Shown here piece after piece: positions 45,548 to 59,134 of a stretch of DNA of 64,000 bases; position 1 is the first letter of the stretch, and each line of letters starts with the position of its first letter. The notes beneath the pieces were generated by a model. The model was not told where the DNA came from and did no database searches. It saw nothing but the letters and a program-made list of their open reading frames with translations. The stretch spans positions 43,772,001-43,836,000 of the forward strand of contig OZ231128.1 of the NCBI GenBank assembly GCA_965153355.1. The letters are read 5' to 3'. Origin of the DNA: Flaccisagitta enflata. Lineage: Eukaryota > Chaetognatha > Sagittoidea > Aphragmophora. The position numbers and the translations under genes are program-made.

Positions 45548-46252
45548 TTTGTGGAATTTTCTCTTCCTTGTTCTTTTCCATGTCTTGTTCTAATCCCCCC
45601 CCCCCATTTATGGACGAGCTTCATAACTTGAAACTTAAATCTCTGCGTTAAAACCCAAATCCTACTGAAGCAACCCAAGTCATAGCTTCCAGTCCCAAAT
45701 CCCTGTCTCCTGCCCCAGATCCTTATCTAGTAAACCATTCAGGATAGCTTTCCCATTCCCACTTTAAAATTATCTGTTATCAATGAGCAATCTAGAAAAT
45801 CTTGATAGAGATTAAGATTCTCATAGGCGAGTAATATTGTAAGTTTGTAACTAGTCACAATTGTAAGTAGCCAAAAAGAGGGGGGAGGGGGCCCAAATCT
45901 TAGAATTCTATAGGGGCCCAAAATTCCTCTGTCAGCCCCCTAAAAGGTAAGTCAAAATGACTTATTTTTAACTTAAGGATATTTCGTAATTTTCAGTGAT
46001 GCACACGCGACTCTACAACCCACTATGTCCATTGGTCGGTCTGTTGGTTGGGGGGGGGGGGCAATAAGGATAAGTGGGTAGGGGGGCCTGGCCAAAGGGG
46101 CTAGAGGGGGGCCCGCTGTTTCTCTCGCCGGCCCTGTAAGTATGTATGAACATAAATGTATGGAACAAAAACGATTTCAGTCCATGAGCTTACGAATGTA
46201 AACGGGTATTACCCACTATTTTCTGAGCTTTATTCTATTCTTTCATCAGTAA

Positions 46253-46254
46253 TA

Positions 46255-46287
<33 letters not shown>

Positions 46288-46641
46288 AGAAAAATTAGGG
46301 CAAATGCAAAACGGCGCTGTCAATGGAGTTTCGCTCAGCAAGCAAAAAGAAAAAAAAGGATGTGTGACTCTCGGAAGAAAGTGTGTTCTCTACAAGACAA
46401 AATCTATGGGGAAACGAAACGTTTTATCACTGCCATAATGAAAATCCGATATTTTGCTCAAACAGATCGGGGCCATTTTGCTGAAAAGAACACACCATCA
46501 TTTTCGTACTACTCGATAAAAACTCGGAAACGGATATAAATAATTGTAAGCATAAATGTAAACAAACCGCAACTCCATATAGACCAGATCTTTCTCTTAA
46601 GTGAGTCGTCAAGACATGATTGTTGTTATTGGTGGTGGTGG

Positions 46642-46735
<94 letters not shown>

Positions 46736-46820
46736 GGTGGTGTTGGTGTTGGTGTTGGTGTTGGTGTTGGTGTTGGTGTTGGTGTTGGTGGTGTTGGTGT
46801 TGGTGTTGGTGTCGTTGTTG
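46253..46820. repeat. Poly(A), (GTT)n and (GTTGGT)n tracts
   Basis: A poly(A) of about 30 at 46256-46286; (GTT)n 46632-46720; (GGT)n and (GTTGGT)n 46720-46820. Family A fragment at 45995-46050 (ACACGCGACTCTACAACCCA). Confidence 0.95.
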
Positions 46821-47128
46821 TCGTTGTTGTTGTTTTTGTCGTTGTTGTCATTGGCTTTTTTTCAGCATTATTTTTTTTTTCCTTTTTTTCAGTCATATTC
46901 ATCATTGTGGTTCTCGTCTTCGTCGCTTTTGTTGTCGTTATTCTTCGTGGTCGTCGTCGCCCTTTCCTCGCCCGCGGTCAAGGGGAACTCTGGTTGCAGT
47001 CTGTTGCGCCCTCCTCCGAGTTTCGCTGAAAAGATTGGTGATAAATCGTGCTAATGAAAAAAAAGGCAAGAAAATTAAAAACAAACGCGGATGACCTTTT
47101 TCAAGGAGGAAAATGTGGAAAAAAGAAG

Positions 47129-47315
47129 AACAAGGACGGAAACACGGCTACCCCAGTCGCGGACAGGGTGCGCAGGGGCCGTCTTTGAGGTCGATAGAGC
47201 ATTTGGCTAGGAGCAGTGAGTTGAAAGATTGCAAAAACATAAAAAGATAAGTGTGACTGGCCGTCCAACTGACTGACAAAGCGGGGCGTAGTGTGGCGTA
47301 GCAGGCAACTAAGAA
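47129..47315 (-). repeat. Family A copy
   Basis: AACAAGGACGGAAACACGGC, TACCCCAGTCGCGGACAGGG, GAGCATTTGGCTAGGAGCAG, GTCCAACTGACTGAC, AAGCGGGGCGTAGTG. The last palindrome is degenerate. Confidence 0.75.
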
Positions 47316-47375
47316 AAGGAGGAGCCGAGGAGGAAGAAGGAGGAGCAGAAAAGGGAAAAGAAAAAGAAAAAGAAA

Positions 47376-47583
47376 ACAGAGTCGGATGCACGGCTACTCA
47401 AGTCGCAAGCTGGTGGGTAGGGGCAGAGTTAAAAAAGGCGTACTATGCATTTGGGCAGGAGCAGCAATGCAATAACCGGCCGAAAAAGTAAAAAAAGTAA
47501 AGTTTGATGGACGGATGGACAGATGGACGGATGGACGGACAGATGGACTAAGCGGGTTATAGAGTCGCGTGCAAGCCACTTAC
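47376..47583 (-). repeat. Family A copy
   Basis: GGATGCACGGCTACTCAAGT, CGCAAGCTGGTGGGTAGGGG, GCATTTGGGCAGGAGCAGCA, (GGACGGAT)n, GGGTTATAGAGTCGCGTGCA. Confidence 0.8.
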
Positions 47584-48086
47584 AAATGAAGAAGTAAGAA
47601 AATGATAGGAAAAAGAAAAAGAAAAAAAAAAACACAAGAAATTTGGAAGAGCGTTTTCATTATAATCAATCGGTAACATTTTTTTTAAAGGCAGAAAATT
47701 CCGCTTTGCATAGGTGGTCATTTACGTTCTTCGGCAATGCGGGGGAGTTCGTCCATTTGCTACTTTAAAGTCGGTAACGTTCGTCCGTCCGCTCTCATTG
47801 AAGAAAACATTCACATTTTTTGGCGGAGTTACGCCGATAAACGCAATAAAGGATGTCAAGGGGCCAATCAATTTCATCTGATGTTAGTGGATTTCTGTTA
47901 ATTGCCATCATAAGAAATAAAAAGAAATGTCTTGTGGGTACCGAAACTTCGTATCCGGTATCGGTCGAGTTTCCGTTTCTCTTGGCTCCGGGATGTCACT
48001 ATATTAGAACATCGCGCATTTCATTGTACTTGTTTGTCATGTTCATTTTCTGCTTCGAGCTCGAGACAAAACTTAGATTAATAAAA

Positions 48087-48268
48087 GTCCGGATACACGG
48101 CTACCCCGGTAAGGCCAAAGGCTCAAAAACGTTCAAGACTATGGTTAAAGTACGGCCTTGGACTGATGAACGTATGGATGGACAGATGAACGGACGGATA
48201 GACAAATGGATGATCGAACGACCGATCGACTATTAAGGCGGGGTAACTTGTCACGTAGAACACGACTA
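48087..48268 (-). repeat. Family A copy
   Basis: GTCCGGATACACGGCTACCC, GGACAGATGAACGGACGGAT, AAGGCGGGGTAACTTGTCAC. 47640-48086 and 48270-49590 are otherwise unassigned. Confidence 0.65.
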
Positions 48269-49599
48269 GTATTTGCGGTGAGTGATGGTTTTACTACAGC
48301 TGACAAAAAGCTTTCTCTTTTATGATTCATCTACAGATCTACTGCATTGTATAATTCCTATGACTATGTAAATGTAAAGACCATCTCTCGGCTTTCTCTA
48401 TGAACGCAGCGTGTCAAGAAGAAAGGAAATGATTAGTATTTTGTGCAGAGGGGGTGAAATGCCGTTGTCGTCATCCGAGCGTCGCGGTAAATGAGCCGAA
48501 GCAGAAGAAACGACAAGGTCGCTTGACTGCGAAATTGCAACGCGAAGGATGGTCAGAAATGGTCAGAGATGGTCAGACTCTCGAACATGGATAGAAACGG
48601 AAGGAGATGGACGGAGATTTTGAAAGATGGTTTGGAGGTTGAAGGATAGAGAAGATTTTAGATGGTCAAAGACGAAGGACGATGCACATTGGACAGTTAC
48701 TGCATCCATAGATATGACAGTGAAATTACGAAGGCAAAAAACAAAAACGGTAGAGATAACAAGTGTGTACATTGCGGTGCCGATTTCGCGATGTGAAGTT
48801 TGCGACGTTCACTGAAGGTGAAGGGACTCATTGTGTCTTCTTGGAAAGGTCGGACTCGAAATTTGTCTTGCATTTGACAAAGTTATCAGGTTGAAGTACT
48901 AGAAGTAGTCAGTACCATCTAGCTCATAAATATACGGATAGCTGGAAAAAAATAAAAAAATTGACACACTGGATGAAAAAGATATTTAAATTGATTAATT
49001 TTTAGCCATTATATGGTATTTTTCATCTATTATGTGCTTCTGTTTCGAGTTTCTATCTGATTGGTCAATGATTTTTTTAACTCAAATCAGTGTATCCTAA
49101 AGTTTTTAATAAGCAACAAAAAACATAGAATTTTTTTTTGTTTACCTTTGATAGAAGATAACTTCAGAGCAATATGTCAACCTGCAGCCTTCAATTTCTT
49201 TAACAATGATTTTGGCTATTCAGTTTGGATTTAGATGCTCTTTCTGTATAGGTTGTCCACAGTAGAGTTGGACTGAAAATCTCTGAATTTTGGTAAAATG
49301 ACAGTTTTTCTTCAAAACGCTATCATTTGAAAACGGATTGAGCTACTGAGCTCCTCTTGGTCTTGAATGGAAGATTTTTTATCATAGTTTATTGATCTGC
49401 TTTCATTTTCATATTAGATATTGAAGTTTGACTGCTATGAACATGAGTAGGTGTCCGTATATTTATGAGCTAGATAGTAGTGTATCATGAATCGTGTGGG
49501 TCTAGCCCTATGATATGATCCCATTGGCATTGCTGCTTTCGGAAATTTGGTATCTCCTTGTCTAACGTGGTGGCCCTCAAAACAACGGTTATTTGCTTT

Positions 49600-50179
<580 letters not shown>

Positions 50180-50696
50180 CACTCACTTTCCCCTCTTTTT
50201 CACTATGTCTTTTTGGTTCGCTAGACTCTACTTGCCCCTGTGACATGGCGCAAAAAAAAAAAAAAAAAAAAAGAAAAAGAAAAAGAAAGAAAAAGTAGCG
50301 TCTAGCGAGGATTGGCTCGATATGAGGTCGTAACTCATGAGGTCGCAAAAGGTTACACAATTCCTTTTTTCGCCGCCGTCGCGACGTCGAACGCATTGCT
50401 CCTCCTCCTCTTCCTCCTCTTCCTCCTCTTCTTCCTCCTCCTCTTCCTCAACATCCTCCTTCAATGCCCAGAAAAAAAGAAATTGTTACTAGGAATACAG
50501 ACTGTATCAAAAAGAATGGCCCCGGGGAAAATAAGTCGGGGACTGAACCAGCGGCGGTCTAGTATATTTGCCTCTTCTTTTCCTTTGCCGCGTGTTTCAG
50601 CCACGTCATCCTTTATCTTTTTGTCAGCCGCGACCGCGGGTTGGCATTCTATCTCAGCCCTGACGATCTTCTTCTCACCGTTCCACGGACGCCTAT

Positions 50697-50837
50697 TGTA
50701 GTAGTCCAATTTCCGCATCCATATTTCTAAGAACTGTAGTATCACATGGATGCATAGTTGAATGACCATGTTGCATAGTCCCGTTTCAAAAGTTTCATAG
50801 TTCTTAGAAATATGGATGCGGTAATTGGACTACTACA
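50697..50837. mobile_element. MITE with 39-bp inverted repeats and 4-bp target duplication
   Basis: Arms 50697-50735 and 50799-50837 are reverse complements with one mismatch, starting TGTAGTAGTCCAATT. CTAT lies directly outside both ends (50693-50696 and 50838-50841). 141 bp, non-coding. Confidence 0.85.
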
Positions 50838-51223
50838 CTATTTAAGCTTGCGACCCCTTTGTACCATCTGTCTAAAGTCTGTGAAAGTAATAGTTGCCAT
50901 ATTTTGGTACATTGAGGCCGTCCCTATAATCGCAAGAAAGTGCAGTGAAAATAAGGTACTATTCATTCGCCAAATCACTTAAAAACATTCTCTCTATCGT
51001 TTTACCTCTTTCATTCTATCTTCCTGTTCGTTGGTGGATCTTCTTTCGGGTTCTTACATCCCAGAGATATTTTTACGATTAAGTGAAATATGATGTGATG
51101 TCCATTTTGAGTGTTCTTATCCGCTATTTCTTTATGAAGAGCCAGACCGCTGTTCCCTGAGTATGGGCTAAAGTTCAAGGGGGGAGACAAAATACTCAAT
51201 GGAATCCTCATGTGGAATAAGAC

Positions 51224-51756
51224 ACCCAGGGTTTGGGTGCTTCGCATAGCAAAAGTTGGTTATTTCTTTTCGCCCTCTTTACCTAATGTGGAGTGACCAA
51301 TTTTAGAACCCTTACCATTTTGGTTTTATCAAAAATCATTCATCTTCCGTTTTTTAAAAAATTGCTTTTTAGGACCTAATTTGCATAATGCAGTGGGATA
51401 AAACAATAAGCTGACATTATTTGAATCAGCTTTCATAATTTTCTACCCTTCATAAAATTGCAATTCTGCCTTTTCATTTGCTCTTTCATAACTTATATTC
51501 TGATATTTTAGTTTATTTTTTCATATATCATGATTTTTTAAAACAAATAATTGTCCTTTTTGTAACAAAAATACACAGGATTTTGCTGAATTCTGGGAAA
51601 TCAGTGGAAACTTTAAGGCCAAAACAAAAACGGAAGATGAAGGAATTTTGAAAAAAGGAAAATGGTCATCTTCATGATTTTTGCTCCTCCACATTACCTA
51701 AGTAGGGTGAAGGGATAGTCCCATCTTTTGCTATGTGTAGCACCCAAACCCAGGGT
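51224..51756. mobile_element. Foldback-like element with long inverted ends (533 bp)
   Basis: ACCCAGGGTTTGGGTGCTTC at 51224 and its reverse complement ending GGGT at 51756 share CATAGCAAAAG and, with more mismatches, CCTAATGTGGAG and ACCATTTT, so the arms extend to about 130 bp. The interior is AT-rich and non-coding. Confidence 0.75.
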
Positions 51757-51818
51757 ACGACAAAGTGCCCGCACGCGAGCTCGAGCATTGCTCATAGGCA
51801 GCTCCCAAATGATCCTTT

Positions 51819-51910
51819 TTAATGTGATTTCACCTCTCTTTAAAGATGAAGCTGAGATAAAGGTGAAAAATCTTTAGTCCCAATGGGACCAATGAGGCTG
51901 GGTCCTACTG
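51819..51910 (-). mobile_element. Tigger-like MITE, 3'-end fragment (copy 3)
   Basis: TTTCACCTCTCTTTAAAGAT, CCCAATGGGACCAATGAGGC and GGGTCCTACTG-TA match one half of the 61710 element. Confidence 0.7.
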
Positions 51911-52194
51911 TAGCTGTTTTTGCAAGCAGGAAAGATAGGTACTTAAAGAATTTACAGTTGAAAAATAATGAAAATGATCTTTTAAATAGCATATCAAAGT
52001 TTGGCTTATCAGGATTTCCCTATTGGTTGTAATTCAAATAATATTGCAAGCATGTCCAATGTTCATGTTTCAATACTTGAAACATATGAAATTTATTGGA
52101 AAATTACAGTGTTTCATTGTAGGTAGGAAGCCACTGAAAAATTTTGCTTGTAGGCAGCCAAACATTTTGTCGGACCCTGATTAGACACCAGTGC

Positions 52195-52265
52195 AGGTGA
52201 ACTCAACTCCTACGGACCCACTTTTAAAAGAATTCCGCCTTTAACTGATAAGATGATTCAGGGGG
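52195..52265 (+). mobile_element. Fragment related to the 13079 MITE
   Basis: CAGGTGAACTCAACTCCTAC, GGACCCAC and GAATTCCGCCTTTAACTGA align with the left end at 13081. The right end is missing. Confidence 0.5.
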
Positions 52266-52365
52266 GCGACGACACTCAGGGTGTGTTTCTCATGAAGATA
52301 AAAAACGCGTTTGTTCCTGTGAAACGTGTTTACAGCGTTAATACATATTTATGAATTTCAACTGT

Positions 52366-52510
52366 CCTATGAGGGAGCGAGCGAGCTAAGTGAGTGAGCG
52401 AGCCCATGAACAAAGTGAGCGAGGAAGCGAGCGAAGAAAGCGTAGCTCTGTGGAGTAAGTGAGCGGAGTGAGCGGTGCGAGCGAACAAACATAGCGAGCG
52501 ACCGAGTGGT
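52366..52510. repeat. Degenerate (GAGC)n stretch
   Basis: GAGCGAGCGAGC/AGTGAGCG words dominate about 140 bp. Confidence 0.8.
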
Positions 52511-53162
52511 TGTCACGAGTAGAAACAGACCCTCAGTACCGTTACAACCCATGTACTCATAGTAAACCGATTCTTTGTGTTGAATTCGACCAAATCAACT
52601 GGATAGTACTATATCAGCTTTTAGATATGGAGGGTCAAAAAATATGATATTATAGGCATAGTTTCTTTCATGCATGTTGAAAGATTTTGCAATTCTATGA
52701 TATCAAAACTTTTGTTTTGCCTAATAAAACTCTTACTGTTATGTGAACAGTAATGGTTCTGGTTCTTTTGGTAAACATGATTAAATCGAGTCTTTTCTAA
52801 TTAAGACGGGTTGTTACTATGGGTAAGGGCATGCGCATATAGATGTTAGAGTTAGGGATGGGGTCGGGGATGGTTTTGCATTTTGGGTTGGGTTAGGGAT
52901 AGTGCTAGCGTTGGGGCTTGGTGAGGGCTGGGTTTTATGTATCACAACCTAAATCTGCTCGAATTGATGCTTCGCCCTAGGCCTATCGTGCAATCCTGAA
53001 AAATCGAATCGCCTATTGTCAAAAATGTGTTGAGGATAGGTAGGTAGGTCTGTCCGACCGTAATACGAAGAAATGGATTATGCAAAATTGGCCGAAATAG
53101 TGAATTCTCAGCATTGCTGCCCCTGCCCAGCCTCATTATAGCCCCTGCCCACCTGCACCACT

Positions 53163-53409
53163 GCTATTTTCCAAATTTTCCGCTCGGCATATTGTTACCG
53201 TTACTTTAATGTTGAAGGGTGGTTTAGATCCCATCGCAATTTCCCATCTTCCGATGAGGATCTTTGCTATGTGTATAAAGTCGCACGTGCCGCCATCAGT
53301 CCATCAGAGCTGTACATCGCCTTGGTTGAACCGAAGGAATGTACGACGATAAACTTGTCAGACAAAAGAGTATCGACCTTGAAGCCGCGTGAGGCCGTCA
53401 CGGATATTG
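53163..53409 (+). CDS. Candidate coding exon, unknown protein
   Basis: A frame of 82 codons runs without stop to GATATTG|GTGAGG, a good 5' splice site (donor from 53410). It reads YFNVEGWFRSHRNFPSSDED, then LCYVYKVARAAISPSELYIA and NLSDKRVSTLKPREAVTDIG. Codon third positions in the second half are C/G-rich, as in the 40608 candidate. The 5' boundary is unclear: a family A fragment (GCCCCTGCCCACCTGCACC) ends just upstream, and no strong acceptor is seen. No ATG in frame. I do not recognise the product. Confidence 0.3.
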
Positions 53410-53479
53410 GTGAGGAAAAAAAAGAGGAAGGAGAAGGTCGGCCTTGGATTCGAGAGGAAAAGCTAAATTTAAGGAATAT

Positions 53480-53790
53480 ATCGCACCGCACGGCACCGCA
53501 CGGCACCTCATCGCAGCTCCGCACTGCACCACACCGCACCATACCACCTCGGCACTTTGTAGCTTCGACCTGCCCCACCTCGCCCCACCCACCCCCACTG
53601 CACCGTACCACTTAGAAACTTCGCGCTTCCCTACACCACACCACATCACAGAGTACCACTCTGCACTTAAATACTACACCCGCCTGTATCGCACTGCACC
53701 GCACTGCACTGCATCACACCATACCACTCCTTAGCTCCACACCACATCGCCACGCATCACACTGCACCGCAACGCACTGTACCCCACCAA
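53480..53790. repeat. (CACCG/CACTG)n degenerate pentamer array
   Basis: GCACGGCACCGCACGGCACC, CACACCGCACCATACCACC and similar 5-bp based units over about 300 bp. Confidence 0.85.
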
Positions 53791-53900
53791 ACATGAAGGT
53801 TCTGAGAGAAGCGTGACAGACCATCCCAAGAACGGATGGACGGACAGTTGGATGGACGGACGGACAGTCAGATTGATCGGAAAACTCGCTCGCTCTCTTC

Positions 53901-54059
53901 TTTTTAGTCGCGGACTAGCGACTCTATAAGAGGCTTTGTCCATCCATCCGTCGGTCGGTTGGTTGGTCCGTGGTGTTTGAGTCAAAAAGTGGGAAAACAC
54001 GCATTTCCGCCCCTGCCCACCCGTCCGCGACTAGTATTGGCCGTGTATCCGGCCTTGTT
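53901..54059 (+). repeat. Family A, complete copy
   Basis: TTTTTAGTCGCGGACTAGCG, ACTCTATAAGAGGCTTTGTC, GTCGGTCGGTTGGTTGGTC, GCCCCTGCCCACCCGTCCGC, GTATCCGGCCTTGTT. Confidence 0.93.
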
Positions 54060-54569
54060 TTAGTCAAAGTGATGAATGAGTTTGGCGAGGACCTCGTTAC
54101 GCTTGAATGTAGTATTAAATCATTTCTCCTGCTGCGACGTTAGTGTGAGTTTTGTACCCAACGACATGTCCTCATCCTCACCATCGTATCCCCACATGTT
54201 TCCGGTAGCCTTGAGGCGCTGATTGTGTGTAGTTTACCATCGAATATCCCACGTCACATGTGGCTCTGACCAGACGGAATGCCCTTGTCCTCGAGATTTC
54301 AAGCTTCAAGGATCACTCGGCCACGAGATGAGACCGTTTGTAGATTTCTCTCCTAAAGTACATGTGACCTCCTGAAGCGCTTATCTATCAATGAAAAGGA
54401 AGAGCTGTGGCAAAAGTAAATACTGATATATAAGCTGCTCTAGAGCGCATTTCAACTTGAGTAAAGCTGCTTCAATACAGAACTGACCTTATAATCTGTA
54501 AGGCCTCTTTACGTATGATTAAAATCTTGAATATCGGTCCATTAGAAATGAACTGCTGATAGGTCTTAC

Positions 54570-54617
54570 AGCAATAACAAAAGCAACAACAACCACAACA
54601 ACAACAACAATAACAAA

Positions 54618-54693
<76 letters not shown>

Positions 54694-54775
54694 AACGATA
54701 ACAACAACAATGAAAATAACGATAACAACAACAATGAAAATAACGATAAAAACAACAATAAAAAAAACGATAAAA
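54570..54775. repeat. (AAC)n with AATAACGAT variants
   Basis: A pure (AAC)n core at about 54618-54690; the right side alternates AACAACAATGAAAATAACGA units. Confidence 0.95.
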
Positions 54776-54996
54776 ACATTGATGTCAACATTCAACATTC
54801 AACCAATGACTGAGGCAGTTATCACGATGGCGGCAATTGGCGCATCGTCAACTTTTGAGAGAACGTCGTGAATTGCTTCCAAAAAAAGGTCTTTTGTTCA
54901 TTTTTAATGGAAGGAAATTTGACTAAGAAATCCATTAGCGACGCAAAAAAGATTTGAACCAAAGAGTGTCAATCTTTGTCTGTCTGATGCGGAAGC

Positions 54997-55574
54997 TTTT
55001 TAGTCGCGTGCTACGCGACTCTACACCCCGCTTTGTCCGTCGGTCGGTCGGTCGGTTGGTCGGTTGGTCGGTTGGTCACACTTTACTTTTTTTATTCATT
55101 TTATTCCTACTAGCTTATTTTAAGTCAAATAGGTCATTTAAAGTCAAATTAGATCATTTTAAGTCATTTTAAGTCAGTTTAAGTCAATTTAAGTCATTTG
55201 AGTTATTTTAATAGTTTTCATCATTTTAGTGATTTTAGGTCTGTTTAAGTCAATTTAGGTCAGTTGAATAAAATTTCAGTAAATCTAGGTCAATTTAAGT
55301 CATTTTAAGTCATTTTTTGTCAATTTAAGTCATTTAAAGTCATTTTATATCGATTTAAATCAATTTAAGTTATTTTAGTCACTAAATCATTTTAGTCATT
55401 TTAGGTCAATTCAAGTCAAATTAGGGCATTTTAAGTCATTGTAGGTCGTTTTAAATTATTTTAAGTTATGTTATATAAATTAAATTTAATAAAAGTCATT
55501 TTAGTTATGTAGTTATGTAATAAAGTAATTACATATTTAAGTCTCGCACGCGACTTATAGGTGTTGGCCTTGTT
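54997..55574 (+). repeat. Family A, complete long copy with AAGTCATTTT array
   Basis: TTTTTAGTCGCGTGCTACGC, ACTCTACACCCCGCTTTGTC, (GGTCGGTT)n, ACACTTTACTTTTTTT, about 380 bp of AAGTCATTTT/AAGTCAATTT units, then CTCGCACGCGACTTATAGGT and GTTGGCCTTGTT. Confidence 0.93.
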
Positions 55575-55689
55575 TTGATCCGTCTTTCACTCTGCCAGTT
55601 TTTTTCTGCCTGCCTAACTGCCAACCTTCTATCTATCTGTATTTCTGACTGTATACCTCCATGGCTAGCAGCTAGCCAGCTACCCCTTT

Positions 55690-55702
55690 TTCTTTCTTTT
55701 TT

Positions 55703-55785
<83 letters not shown>

Positions 55786-56262
55786 ATGTTCTATGCTATC
55801 CTATCTCCTTGTTTCGGTGTTTCTCTCTTCGTCTGTTCCCCTTTTTGGGCAGCGGCCCCGAAGGGGTCGATGACCTATGCTTTCACACATATGGGGAGTT
55901 TTCTCCTGCCATACCCGCCCTCCCCCAGCCTCCAGGCCCATATCTCAGCCTGGAGGCCCATATCCCAGCCTTCAGGCCCAAATCCCAGTCTTGAGGCCCA
56001 AATCCCACCCTCAAGGCCTACATCCCAACCCCAAGGCCCAGATTCTACTCTCTAGGGATTTGGGCCTCAAGACTGGGATTTGGGCCTGGAGGCTGGGATA
56101 TGGGCCTCCAGGCTGAGATATGGGCCTGGAGGCTGGGGGAGGGGGGGTGCGGACATGGAGAAGGAGAAAACTTCCCCGCTGCCCTGCTCCCCCCTCAACT
56201 TCAACCACAACCTACTTAAGCAGGGCACGGGTACCGCTGACCATCTAACGCTTTTGCGACTA
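55690..56262 (+). mobile_element. (TTTC)n followed by a family B copy
   Basis: (TTTC)n 55690-55785. Family B from 55848: GGGCAGCGGCCCCGAAGGGG, TCGATGACCTATGCTTTCAC, ATATGGGGAG. A minisatellite of AGGCCCAAATCCCAGCCT units switches strand near 56055, so its two halves are inverted. It ends CCGCTGCCCTGCTCCCCC, AAGCAGGGCACGGGTACCGC. Confidence 0.85.
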
Positions 56263-56308
56263 TTGTTCTTTCTGTCTTTCTTTTTTGTCCATCTGTCTGT
56301 CTTTTTGT

Positions 56309-56602
<294 letters not shown>

Positions 56603-57232
56603 TTTACCGATATCCTGCCAAGTGGCCAAATGCATTTCAATCGTCAGCCACTTTTGAATCTGGGGGAAGTGAAAACGATTAGCGAGCATCGGCATAGCCT
56701 CTCTCCATTCATTTCGTATTCTTTTTCTCTCTAACCATCAAGTCTAAAGAGTCACGTTTCTTTGCTTCTGTCTTGGCAATAAAGGTACAATTCATTTCCT
56801 TATTTCGCTGGTTTGCAACCACGTTCGCCACTCAGAAACGGTTTTAAGTCATTTTGCTAGGTTATGGCCTAGTCTCACTATGAATCAATCACTGGTAGTT
56901 TAGTTTGTGATATGTTAGGATGTGATGGACCTGCGTGCAGACATGGATGCATGGGAAGAAAAAGAAGGCTGTCCCATATCCATGCATCCTTTGCCTTGCA
57001 AATGACGATTTGTTTGTCTGTCTGTCTGTATCCCTCTCTGTCTGTCTGTAGTCAAGAATGTCTGTAGGAAATGGACGCAGTTTTTGTTTTGGTAATTTAG
57101 GCCACCTCTAAATATCCATTTGAGCAACTGCTCTAACTGATTCAATATGTATAATGCTTTTTTCGACCCTGGCCTCTCTGTCTCTGCCTCCTATCTGTTT
57201 GTCTGTCTGTCTAATCGTCTTTCCAACTCTCT

Positions 57233-57798
<566 letters not shown>

Positions 57799-57949
57799 AT
57801 GAGAGAAACAAGGCCTAGACACATAACCTCCCCAGTTGCGTGCAGGTGGATAGGAGATTACTAGACCATTAAAAAAAAACTTAGTTTAAGGAAAAAAGCG
57901 TTTTTTTACTCCTTTATTTAAAGTTATGCTCACTATTAGAACACAAGTG

Positions 57950-58240
57950 GTATGGAAGCTTTTTTCCATTACAACACTTGCAATTGTAAAAATCAATTAT
58001 TAAGAAAAGAATCAATAGCCTTTAGTGGCTTTAACAGAAAAAAAAGACTTAGTTTTAAGATGGAAGCTCATGCTTATGCTTACTACTAGATGAAAAGTGA
58101 CAGAGAAGCTTTTTTTTACTACAAACACTTGCAAAATATAAAAGTCGATAATAAGGACAAAAATCAACAGTCAATCTTTTTTAGCGGCTTTAAAGAGAAA
58201 AAAATTAGTTTTGGGATGGAAGCCTTTTTTTACTACTTCA
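57950..58240. repeat. Imperfect ~110-150-bp tandem units
   Basis: GGAAGC(T/C)TTTTTT, AACACTTGCAA, (G)GCTTTAA and TTAGTTTT(A/G)(A/G)GATGGAAGC recur beginning near 57955, 58107 and 58219. Confidence 0.5.
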
Positions 58241-58622
58241 CTCCAGCTCATCAGCTTTGTAAAAGTCAAAGATTTGAGGAAGAAGCAAATTCACATGACC
58301 AGGAGATCGTTTCACTACAAGAGCTTAAAATTGGAGTGTGACCCTACACTTTCACGAATGATTAGATCAAGCAGTTTTTCAATTTTTTAAACAGAAGAAT
58401 AAATAGAAAAAAATATCATGGACGGTGCCTACGGTAAGCTTGTTTTACGCTATTTCTCTTTCTTTTTTTTGGCAGACTTTTCTAGTCATAGTTTTCTTAA
58501 AAATGCATGGGGGAGATTTGGTTACGAAATGAATCAAGGCGCAGAATGCCATGGAAATGACCGGATAAGACTCTTACAGATGCTATTCAGTTGTTGTAAA
58601 TAGTTACAGTTTGATATGTCAA

Positions 58623-58667
58623 AACTAAATAAGGCTGGATACATAGCACCCCAGCTGTTGACAGTTG

Positions 58668-58698
<31 letters not shown>
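58623..58698 (-). repeat. Family A 3'-end fragment and (GA)n
   Basis: TAAGGCTGGATACATAGCAC, CCCAGCTGTTGACAGTTGGG, then (GA)n to 58698. Confidence 0.65.
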
Positions 58699-58701
<3 letters not shown>

Positions 58702-59134
58702 GAGATAATTAAAGATTAAGATAGAGGGAGTAAAAAAATATGGAATCTCAGGGAACAGAATTCTGGGCCATGAGATTATGGGAATTTTGGGGGCCCTGAG
58801 ACTTAGTACCCTCGGGGCCCCGCGTCGCGCCCTTGAATTAAGTCGCAATTTCGTGATGATAGACTTGCAGAATTAAATTGTGACCGATTGCCGTGAATAG
58901 ACGGTATGATTAGCAGCGGGTTCTCGACAGGGGCAGTACAAGTAAGGAGAAATAACCTGAAGGTTTGGTACACAAATCAACAGCTTATAATTATAGCTCG
59001 TGCTCAAAAACTTCCTCATGATTGATTTTGACAAATTACTCAGTAATTCGAAACGTCACACAAGGGCATTTGCATTTGCGTTAAAGAGTTTGCATGTTCT
59101 CCGCGGCTCTTATTTTTCTTTATTCTATTCTTAC

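Noticed and set aside
46156-46539. 127-residue Lys-rich frame
   Set aside because: Its centre is a poly(A) run; no domain and no splice support.
50461-50769. Minus-strand 102-residue frame beside the MITE
   Set aside because: Part of the frame runs into the MITE arm and the remainder lacks recognisable motifs; not strong enough to call.
52800-52940. Interstitial telomere-like (GGGTT/TTAGGG) stretch
   Set aside because: GTTAGGGATGGGG words are irregular and mixed; no consistent TTAGG or TTAGGG period.
58418-58440. Short first exon ATGGACGGTGCCTACG with GTAAGC donor
   Set aside because: Only six codons and no downstream partner exon or promoter evidence.
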